Shown here: in pieces, positions 34,852-41,044 of the stretch
How the letters are laid out: the number at the start of each line of letters is the position of its first letter
Numbering within the stretch: the stretch's first letter is position 1
Assembly (NCBI RefSeq): GCF_013114595.1
Contig: NZ_VTXE01000043.1
Span: forward strand, 1 to 41,044
Reading direction: 5' to 3'
From: Vibrio sp. 99-8-1
Lineage (GTDB): Bacteria > Pseudomonadota > Gammaproteobacteria > Enterobacterales > Vibrionaceae
Length of the DNA stretch: 41,044 nt
Made by a program: the position numbers and the translations under genes
The notes under the pieces: model-generated
What the model saw: only the letters and a program-made list of their open reading frames with translations
Databases searched by the model: none
Told to the model about the DNA's origin: nothing

Positions 34852-35907
34852 GTGGCAAAAAAGAAAAAGCTGACAAAAGGTCAAGTTCGACGCGTTCGAA
34901 ACAATCAGAGTAAGCGTCTGAAGAAAGACGATAATGTTCAATGGAACGAAGAGATGCTAGGCGACACAAAAAGTGGTCTAGTCATTACTCGTTTCGGTCA
35001 ACATGCTGACATTGAAGATACCGTCACAAAAGAGATCCATCGCTGTAACTTGCGTAGAGGCATTGAAAGTCTTGTCTCTGGAGACAATGTAATTTGGCGG
35101 GCAGGTCTTGAATCTATGGCTGGCATTTCAGGTGTCGTTGAAGCGGTAAAAGAGAGAAGCTCCATTTTAACTAGGCCAGATTATTACGATGGTTTAAAGC
35201 CTGTAGCTGCTAATGTAGACCAAATGGTGATTGTATCTTCTGTATTGCCTGAACTGTCTCTCAATATTATCGATCGCTATCTCATTGCGTCAGAAACATT
35301 GCATATAGCTCCTCTTATTGTTTTGAATAAAATTGATTTACTCTCTTCTGAGCAAATAACCGAGTATCGTGAACAGCTCTCCATTTACGAAAAAATTGGC
35401 TATAAAGTTCTATTTGTAAGTAAAGAGTCAGGTGAAGGCATTAGTCAGCTTGAAAGCGAATTACAAGATAGGATTAATATTTTTGTTGGGCAATCTGGCG
35501 TAGGAAAGTCTAGTTTGGTCAATGCATTGCTACCAGAGGTTAACGTTGAAGAAGGTGCGGTGTCGGAAAACTCAGGATTAGGCCAACACACCACAACAGC
35601 AGCTCGACTGTACCACTTCTCTACTGGCGGTGATTTAATTGATTCTCCAGGAATACGAGAGTTTGGTCTGTGGCACCTAAACCAAGATGAAGTGACAGAG
35701 GCATTTGTTGAGTTTCGTCCACATCTAGGAGGATGCAAATTTCGAGACTGTAAGCACCTCGATGATCCCGGCTGTATTTTGCGCCAAGCCGTTGACGAAG
35801 GAAAGATATCTGCAATACGCTTTCAGAGTTATCACCGAATTATCGATAGCATGACAGAGAACAAAGCCAATCGACAATATTCTCGAAACAAAAAAGCCGA
35901 TCTTTAA
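34852..35907 (+). CDS. rsgA: Ribosome small-subunit GTPase RsgA
   Basis: Circularly permuted GTPase checking late 30S assembly. Length is 351 aa with a GTG start at 34852 (GTG GCA AAA AAG). Lysine-rich N-terminus, OB domain (about 35-110), G motifs in permuted order: NKIDLL (G4, about 161), GQSGVGKSS (G1, about 211), TTTAAR (G2), DSPGIREFG (G3, about 265), then the zinc knuckle CKFRDCKHLDDPGC (about 299-312). Confidence 0.95.
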   Translation: MAKKKKLTKGQVRRVRNNQSKRLKKDDNVQWNEEMLGDTKSGLVITRFGQHADIEDTVTKEIHRCNLRRGIESLVSGDNVIWRAGLESMAGISGVVEAVKERSSILTRPDYYDGLKPVAANVDQMVIVSSVLPELSLNIIDRYLIASETLHIAPLIVLNKIDLLSSEQITEYREQLSIYEKIGYKVLFVSKESGEGISQLESELQDRINIFVGQSGVGKSSLVNALLPEVNVEEGAVSENSGLGQHTTTAARLYHFSTGGDLIDSPGIREFGLWHLNQDEVTEAFVEFRPHLGGCKFRDCKHLDDPGCILRQAVDEGKISAIRFQSYHRIIDSMTENKANRQYSRNKKADL

Positions 35908-35990
35908 TTACTAGAGACAATTAACATACTGACAACCTTGGTAAGATTAAGTACTATCTTGCCACTTGTCTGACACTAAATGACATCATT

Positions 35991-36857
35991 ATGAAACTAT
36001 CTGATCGAATTAAAATTTGGTTCCAAGTCTGGGCACCAAAACATGCCATTACCCGACTTGTCGGTTTATTAGCCGCAGCCGAGCTGGGGAAATTTACTAC
36101 CATGATAATCCGACTGTTTATCAAGCAGTACAAGATTAATATGGACGAAGCTCGCCACTCAGATCCTGCTTTTTTCTCGTCATTTAACTCTTTTTTTGTT
36201 AGAGAACTAAAAGAGGGAGCGAGACCCCTGACGGAAGATAGCAATGTGATCACTCACCCTGCGGATGCATGCGTCAGTCAATTCGGTGCTATTGATGATG
36301 GTCAGCTTGTTCAAGCCAAAGGACACCAATATTCTGCACAAGAATTATTAGGTGGTGATGCTGATTTGTATAAAGAGTTTGAAGGCGGTGATTTTGCGAC
36401 GCTTTATCTCTCTCCTAGTGACTATCACCGTGTTCATATGCCATGTGATGGTATCTTACGTAAGATGATATACGTACCAGGAGATCTCTATTCAGTAAAT
36501 CCTCTTACCGCCGAGAACATTCCTAACCTGTTTGCCAGAAACGAGCGTGTTGTCTGTATTTTTGACACCAAATTTGGCCCCATGGCTCAGATACTTGTTG
36601 GTGCAACCATTGTAGGAAGCATAGAGCTTATTTGGGCAGGAACAGTCACTCCACCAAGAGGGAACAGTGTATATAGCTGGGACTATCCAGCATCAGGACA
36701 CAACGCTGTTTCACTAAATAAAGGTGAAGAAATGGGCCGCTTTAAACTGGGCTCAACGGTTATCAATCTATTTGCTAAAGAAGCCATTGATTTTGATTCC
36801 AGTATGGAGAATGGTGTCACCACTCGATTAGGAACTCCTTACGCCAATATCAAATAA
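35991..36857 (+). CDS. psd: Phosphatidylserine decarboxylase proenzyme
   Basis: Makes phosphatidylethanolamine at the inner membrane. Length is 288 aa. The self-cleavage site LGST is at about 253-256, where Ser255 becomes the pyruvoyl group. Also typical are PADACVSQFG (about 90), LSPSDYHRVHMP (about 141-152) and FARNERV. N-terminal hydrophobic membrane-associating segment (about 20-45). 83 bp downstream of rsgA, the usual rsgA-psd order; a terminator follows. Confidence 0.96.
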   Translation: MKLSDRIKIWFQVWAPKHAITRLVGLLAAAELGKFTTMIIRLFIKQYKINMDEARHSDPAFFSSFNSFFVRELKEGARPLTEDSNVITHPADACVSQFGAIDDGQLVQAKGHQYSAQELLGGDADLYKEFEGGDFATLYLSPSDYHRVHMPCDGILRKMIYVPGDLYSVNPLTAENIPNLFARNERVVCIFDTKFGPMAQILVGATIVGSIELIWAGTVTPPRGNSVYSWDYPASGHNAVSLNKGEEMGRFKLGSTVINLFAKEAIDFDSSMENGVTTRLGTPYANIK

Positions 36858-36890
36858 TCGATATCCTTCATTAATAAAATCATCAATATT

Positions 36891-36928
36891 AAGTCATAAG
36901 CAAAATTGACATTGCTTATGACTTTTTT
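36891..36928 (+). terminator. Terminator of rsgA-psd
   Basis: 13-bp perfect arms AAGTCATAAGCAA / TTGCTTATGACTT followed by TTTT. Between it and 37155 I see no other gene or clear site. Confidence 0.9.
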
Positions 36929-37155
36929 GCTTTAAATGCCTCAATTTATTGACCAATAACAAATCGCTGAAAAAAAATTCCTTCTTATTTTCAAAACTCT
37001 ATGCGGATCTTAGTAAGCAGGTTTAGCTTACTTTATGCTAGTTTGCAGACAATTTTAAACTTTAGACCGATGGCCAATGAAAACACTCTTTTTAACGTCA
37101 AAAATGTAAATTCAAAGGTAAGCCTTTCGGTATCAATAACGAGGTTACGCGTACG

Positions 37156-38574
37156 ATGAAGAAAAAAATCAATCCGGCAACGCTAATAAAACTCTTTATT
37201 TGCTTTGCCATCCCGTCTTTGGTTTTGATGATACCGATTGATTCCATCCCCATAGATGATCTCACATTAATACAGCACCGCCTCTTAGCGATATTTTTGT
37301 TAGCTGCGCTACTATGGGTATTGGAACCTGTCCCAGTGTTTGCAACTTCAATTCTTATTATTGCCCTTGAACTGATAATGATTTCAAATAAGGGGCTGCA
37401 TCTATTCAGAGAGCCCCCTCTTGGTCATGATCTTGGCGAATTGATGAATTATAAAGATATTTTCAGTGCATTTTCATCACCAATCATCATTCTATTCATG
37501 GGGGGATTTGCTCTCGCTATCGCAGCCTCAAAATACGAATTAGATAACAACCTTGCACGAGTATTGTTAAAACCTTTTGGTAAAAAACCGAAATTTATCA
37601 TGCTCGGTTTAATGCTAATTACCGCTGTATTCTCTATGTTTATGTCTAATACCGCGACAACGGTTATGATGCTGGCTCTACTAGGCCCAATCGTAGCATC
37701 GGCACCCAAAGGAGATTTGGGTATTAAGGCTCTGGTGTTATGTGTGCCCATTGCTGCTAACACGGGTGGTATTGCAACTCCGATAGGGACACCTCCAAAC
37801 GCCATTGCCTTACAGTACCTCACTGGTGAAAACAGCATCGACTTTCTTTCTTGGATGATGATGGGACTTCCATTTGTGATTGTGCAATTAACTTTTGCAT
37901 GGTTCCTACTACAAAAACTGTTTCCCTCTTCCCAAGAGGAGATGACTTTAAAACTGGATGGTTCATTTAAAAAGAGTTGGCGAGCTATCGTCGTCTATGC
38001 CACATTTGCAGGCACCATTCTACTTTGGATGACAACAAAGCTGCACGGCATGAACACCTATGTGGTATCGATTATCCCACTTGCGGTGTTTACCCTTACC
38101 GGCATTATGGGCAAAGAAGAGTTGAAACAGATCAACTGGGATGTACTCTGGCTTGTTGCTGGTGGTATTGCCATCGGGATAGGGTTAGACAAAACGGGAT
38201 TAGCTGAAGCACTCGCACACGCTATTGACTATGAATCTCTATCGCCATTCTCAGTCGTCATAACCTTATCTTTGGTCTGCTGGATTATGGCCAACTTTAT
38301 GTCTAACACCGCAACGGCTAACTTGTTAATGCCAATAGCCGCCGCCATTGGCGCCTCAATGGAAAGCTTAGTGAGCATTGGAGGGTTACAAGGACTACTA
38401 GTCGTCGTCGCATTCTCAGCGTCACTGGGTATGATTCTTCCTGTATCCACACCACCTAACTCATTGGCATACTCTACTGGCTTTATTGAAAGCAAAGATA
38501 TGGCGAAAACAGGGATCATCATTGGTGTTGTAGGCCTTCTTATTGTTTATGCCGCAGCACTCGTTATCACCTGA
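37156..38574 (+). CDS. DASS/SLC13-family sodium:carboxylate (or sulfate) symporter
   Basis: Length is 472 aa, polytopic, about 11-12 hydrophobic segments. Both family-defining SNT signatures are present: MSNTATTVMM (about 175) and MSNTATANLLMP (about 386), which bind sodium and the substrate carboxylates in VcINDY-type transporters; each is followed by an IGTPPN- or VSTPPN-type motif (TPIGTPPNA, PVSTPPNS). This symmetry of two inverted repeats is complete. Substrate is probably a di- or tricarboxylate, but sulfate cannot be excluded by eye. Monocistronic. Confidence 0.88.
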   Translation: MKKKINPATLIKLFICFAIPSLVLMIPIDSIPIDDLTLIQHRLLAIFLLAALLWVLEPVPVFATSILIIALELIMISNKGLHLFREPPLGHDLGELMNYKDIFSAFSSPIIILFMGGFALAIAASKYELDNNLARVLLKPFGKKPKFIMLGLMLITAVFSMFMSNTATTVMMLALLGPIVASAPKGDLGIKALVLCVPIAANTGGIATPIGTPPNAIALQYLTGENSIDFLSWMMMGLPFVIVQLTFAWFLLQKLFPSSQEEMTLKLDGSFKKSWRAIVVYATFAGTILLWMTTKLHGMNTYVVSIIPLAVFTLTGIMGKEELKQINWDVLWLVAGGIAIGIGLDKTGLAEALAHAIDYESLSPFSVVITLSLVCWIMANFMSNTATANLLMPIAAAIGASMESLVSIGGLQGLLVVVAFSASLGMILPVSTPPNSLAYSTGFIESKDMAKTGIIIGVVGLLIVYAAALVIT

Positions 38575-38599
38575 TTTTTCAGTTCAAGTAACTTAATCT

Positions 38600-38628
38600 A
38601 AGAAGCACCTGTTATTGGTGCTTCTTTA
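38600..38628 (+). terminator. Terminator of the DASS transporter gene
   Basis: AAGAAGCACC-tgttatt-GGTGCTTCTT then TACTTT, 25 bp after the stop. Confidence 0.85.
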
Positions 38629-38743
38629 CTTTGTCATATAAGTCAACGTTCGCTCAGCAACATTAATCCCTCTCTGATGAATTTAATTCACTCTGCTCTC
38701 GCGGTTATTAAGATATTCGGGTAGCATGAATTCACCATCAATT

Positions 38744-38762
38744 GAAAATAATTATCATTATG
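38744..38762 (-). promoter_or_regulatory. Fur-box-like site over the EamA start codon
   Basis: The minus-strand 19-mer CATAATGATAATTATTTTC matches the Fur consensus GATAATGATAATCATTATC at 16 of 19 positions. It covers the last bases before and the ATG of the EamA gene, so binding would block initiation rather than a -35/-10. Confidence 0.5.
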
Positions 38763-39647
38763 AGCTATGAGTGGCTTGCTCTCGCAGCGGCGTTTTTATG
38801 GGCAATTTCCAGTTTAGTATCTGTCACGCCTGCTCGTCATCTCGGCTCATTTGCATATAGCCGATGGCGGATGGGCTGCACAGCCGTCATGTTAAGTGCT
38901 ATGGCGCTAATTAGTGGCGGTTGGCTAACCGTCACTAGCCAACATCTTACTCCCATGATGTTGTCAGGATTGATCGGCATATTTATAGGTGATACTGCTC
39001 TATTCGCCTGCATGAACAGAATGGGCCCACGACAAGCCGGACTCCTCTTCTCTTGTCATGCTGTTTTCTCCGCCATTATCGGTTATTTCCTGTTTAGTGA
39101 GACCATGCAGGGAAAAGAGTTACTTGGCGCCATTTTTGTTTTTTCTGGCGTACTAACCGCTATTTTCTTTGGTAAGAAAAAACAGCAACAGCACGACTGG
39201 GAAGCGGTTAAAGGAAACATTTGGATTGCCGTAGCATTAGGATTACTTGCTGCACTCTGTCAAGCTTTAGGGGGCATTATCGCTAAACCAGTAATGCAAA
39301 CAGCGGTGGATCCAATAGCTGCATCAGCTATCCGAATGATTACCGCTTTTATCGCGCATCTCACCTTCCGGTTGTCAGGCTCTAAGTTAGCTCTAGCACT
39401 AAAACCCATCACGTTGCGTATCTTTTTGATAACAGCTCTAAATGGTTTTCTTGCCATGGCGGTAGGCATGACATTGATACTCTATGCTTTGAGAGATGGT
39501 AATGTTGGCATGGTGGCGCTTCTCTCTTCAACAACACCTATCATGGTACTGCCAATATTATGGATATACATCAAACAGAGACCGAACAAATTTGCTTGGC
39601 TGGGGGCATTGATCGCCGTAATAGGTACTGGGCTCATTGTAAATTGA
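38760..39647 (+). CDS. EamA/DMT-family transporter
   Basis: Length is 295 aa with ten hydrophobic segments in two EamA repeats (about 1-135 and 150-295), as in RhaT/EamA drug/metabolite exporters; typical segments are LAAAFLWAISSL at the N-terminus and LLSSTTPIMVLPI late in repeat two. I place the start at the ATG at 38760 (MSYEWLALAA); an in-frame TTG at 38742 adds only KIIII-type residues. No good Shine-Dalgarno is seen. Substrate unknown. A possible Fur site overlaps the start, which would make export iron-responsive. Confidence 0.85.
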   Translation: MSYEWLALAAAFLWAISSLVSVTPARHLGSFAYSRWRMGCTAVMLSAMALISGGWLTVTSQHLTPMMLSGLIGIFIGDTALFACMNRMGPRQAGLLFSCHAVFSAIIGYFLFSETMQGKELLGAIFVFSGVLTAIFFGKKKQQQHDWEAVKGNIWIAVALGLLAALCQALGGIIAKPVMQTAVDPIAASAIRMITAFIAHLTFRLSGSKLALALKPITLRIFLITALNGFLAMAVGMTLILYALRDGNVGMVALLSSTTPIMVLPILWIYIKQRPNKFAWLGALIAVIGTGLIVN

Positions 39648-39655
39648 TAAACAGA

Positions 39656-39684
39656 AAGGTCAGATTGCGCTGGGTCTGACCTTA
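39656..39684. terminator. Hairpin between EamA gene and epmA
   Basis: AAGGTCAGA / TCTGACCTT around a 10-nt loop, between convergent genes. T tracts on either side are short, so strength is uncertain. Confidence 0.6.
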
Positions 39685-39714
39685 ATTTAAAGGAAAATTT
39701 AGATGGTTTAATGG

Positions 39715-40689
39715 CTATGCTCTTGGAAAAGAAAACGCTGTTACTTCATCTATATGCTGGCACTTCAACGCTAACATAACTAATCGATCAATACCCAATG
39801 CCACTCCGGCACACGCAGGAAGCCCCGCTTTTAACGCATCGATCAAATGGTAATCAATAGGCTGCATTTCTAGCCCCATTTTCAGTCGCTGCTGATTATC
39901 TTCTACAAATCTTGCTAGCTGCTCATCCGCATCATCCAGTTCATGGAAACCATTTGCGAGCTCTATTCCTTTAAAATAGACTTCAAAACGATCCGCAACT
40001 CGTGGATCACTCTTATTAATCTTTGCTAATGCAGCTTGGGAAGCAGGAAAGTCATACACAAATGCTGGCGATTTCTGACCGATATGAGGCTCAACACCAA
40101 TACTAAAAAGTAGTTGTAATAACGTATCTCTATCTTGTTCATCGGCAGCAATATCCTCTAAGCCAATATTTTTAGCCACCTTTTTTAGAGCTTCCATTGA
40201 AGCTTCCAAAGGACAAACCTCTAGTACACTTAAAAATGCTTGTTGATAGGTCATTCTTACTGCTTTTCCACTATCTAAAACACGTTGTAGTAGCTCATCC
40301 ATTTCATCCATTAAATCATGATGATCAAAACCAACCCGATACCACTCCAACATCGAAAATTCAGGGTTGTGATAACGTCCATTTTCTTCATTGCGAAACG
40401 CTTTACCAATCTGATAAATAGACCCACTTCCCGCCGCAAGAAGTCGCTTCATATGAAATTCAGGGCTAGTCATTAAGAACAGTGACTGTCCAGTTGAATA
40501 ACCGGGACCAACAAAATGAGTCTTAAAAGTATGTAAGTGAACATCCGTCACTGTTGCATGACTTATCGCGGGTGTTTCGACTTCCATCACCTCTCTTTCT
40601 AGAAAGAATTGGCGAATAACTGAAAGCAGTTGAGCCCTGTTTTTAAGTTGTTGAATTGTTGCACTAGGTTGCCAGTTTTGTATTGTCAT
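39715..40689 (-). CDS. epmA: Elongation factor P-(R)-beta-lysine ligase EpmA
   Basis: Lysyl-tRNA-synthetase-like enzyme attaching beta-lysine to EF-P so that polyproline stalls are relieved. Length is 324 aa, class II synthetase core without an anticodon-binding domain, as expected. Motifs: EVMEVETPAIS (motif 1), TSPEFHMKRLL and GSIYQIGKAFRNEENGRYHNPEFSMLEWYR (motif 2), GVALGIDRLVMLAL (motif 3). Divergent from frdA. Confidence 0.95.
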   Translation of the reverse strand: MTIQNWQPSATIQQLKNRAQLLSVIRQFFLEREVMEVETPAISHATVTDVHLHTFKTHFVGPGYSTGQSLFLMTSPEFHMKRLLAAGSGSIYQIGKAFRNEENGRYHNPEFSMLEWYRVGFDHHDLMDEMDELLQRVLDSGKAVRMTYQQAFLSVLEVCPLEASMEALKKVAKNIGLEDIAADEQDRDTLLQLLFSIGVEPHIGQKSPAFVYDFPASQAALAKINKSDPRVADRFEVYFKGIELANGFHELDDADEQLARFVEDNQQRLKMGLEMQPIDYHLIDALKAGLPACAGVALGIDRLVMLALKCQHIDEVTAFSFPRA

Positions 40690-40742
40690 ATTGCTATAAA
40701 CTATTGGTAGATATGTAAAATTAAAATCGTTAAACGTTGCTC

Positions 40743-40758
40743 AGTGATACTTGTCACA
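40743..40758. promoter_or_regulatory. Candidate CRP site
   Basis: AGTGATACTTGTCACA matches TGTGA-N6-TCACA at 9 of 10 core positions, 54 bp upstream of epmA and about 200 bp upstream of frdA. Confidence 0.4.
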
Positions 40759-40803
40759 CATTACGTAAATCCTGACTTCTCTCTAGCATTTCTACGGCAA
40801 AAA

Positions 40804-40817
40804 TCCATCAATATCAA
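40804..40817. promoter_or_regulatory. Candidate FNR site upstream of frdA
   Basis: TCCATCAATATCAA fits TTGAT-N4-ATCAA at 8 of 10 core positions. Fumarate reductase is typically FNR-activated, so the position is plausible, but the match is imperfect. Confidence 0.3.
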
Positions 40818-40956
40818 TTTTTTCCTGACATTGGTGCCGTAAACTAGTTAAAGGAATTAATTTAATAATAACGATCTAATGCAATTGCTGTTGGGATGGG
40901 CTTAATCACATAAGTTCATCCCTCATTATTTTGCTCACTCACACTGGAGGATAACT

Positions 40957-41044
40957 GTGAAAACCATAACCACAGATATCGCGGTCATCGGCGCTGGCGG
41001 CGCCGGTCTTCGTACTGCTATCGCAGCGGCTGAAGCCAACCCCG
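40957..41044 (+). CDS. frdA: Fumarate reductase flavoprotein subunit FrdA (5' end only)
   Basis: GTG start at 40957 with TGGAGG 6 nt upstream; the 29 visible codons read VKTITTDIAVIGAGGAGLRT..., i.e. the FAD-binding GxGxxG (GAGGAG) fold at the N-terminus of FrdA/SdhA. The epmA-frdA neighbourhood is conserved in enterobacteria and vibrios, favouring FrdA over SdhA. The rest of the gene is outside the window. Confidence 0.9.
   Translation, partial: MKTITTDIAVIGAGGAGLRTAIAAAEANP

Noticed and set aside
34711..34941. N-terminal extension of orn
   Set aside because: No counterpart in the family and it overlaps the rsgA coding region; the ATG at 34710 gives the standard 181-aa protein.

Overview
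This window reads as a stretch of core chromosome from a Vibrio-like gammaproteobacterium. It is AT-rich, and the gene order cysJIH / pspG-dusA / zur-cheX / pgi / alr-dnaB / rplI-rpsR-rpsF / rlmB-rnr / motX / purA / hflC-hflK-hflX-hfq-miaA-mutL-amiB-tsaE / queG / orn-rsgA / psd / epmA-frdA is the one expected near the origin side of a Vibrio large chromosome. MotX, a sodium-driven polar flagellar motor protein, and an AmiB carrying three LysM repeats support this placement. I saw no prophage, insertion sequence, CRISPR array, integron or defence island. I could not run any search, so all names rest on recognised motifs, length and gene order.

Layout. Positions 1-230 hold a strong rRNA-type promoter firing leftward off the window edge. 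Positions 231-4883 are the sulfate assimilation operon cysJ-cysI-cysH plus a small unknown gene, all leftward. Positions 5.0-6.4 kb hold pspG, with a textbook sigma-54 promoter, and dusA. Positions 6.7-7.6 kb hold zur and cheX (rightward), followed by pgi (leftward) and yjbQ (rightward). Positions 10.1-13.8 kb are a leftward dnaB-alr-Omp85-like barrel cluster. A DUF481 outer-membrane gene follows, then the ribosomal operon rpsF-rpsR-rplI (leftward), in which priB is absent. Positions 16.5-19.7 kb hold rnr-rlmB, 19.9-20.5 kb motX with a perfect sigma-28-type promoter, and 20.7-31.6 kb the long leftward run tsaE-amiB-mutL-miaA-hfq-hflX-hflK-hflC and then purA, with yjeT inserted divergently.

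Positions 31.9-33.0 kb hold queG (rightward). The 0.9 kb that follows has no protein gene and is the most unusual part of the window. It carries a facing pair of perfect DnaA boxes, a third DnaA box and a perfect IHF consensus, in the queG/tRNA-Gly position where E. coli keeps its DnaA-control locus datA. Next to it are three tandem 92-bp units derived from initiator tRNA, then one intact tRNA-Gly(GCC). The pseudo-tRNA units lie downstream of tRNA-Gly and are probably co-transcribed with it. The rest of the window is orn and rsgA (divergent), psd, a DASS-family carboxylate transporter, an EamA exporter with a Fur-box-like site over its start codon, epmA (leftward) and the first codons of frdA.

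Functionally the window covers sulfite reduction, zinc and envelope stress control, tRNA and ribosome maturation (dusA, miaA, tsaE, queG, rlmB, rsgA, orn, rnr), replication and repair (dnaB, mutL), membrane quality control (hflKC), cell-wall remodelling (alr, amiB) and motility (motX, cheX).
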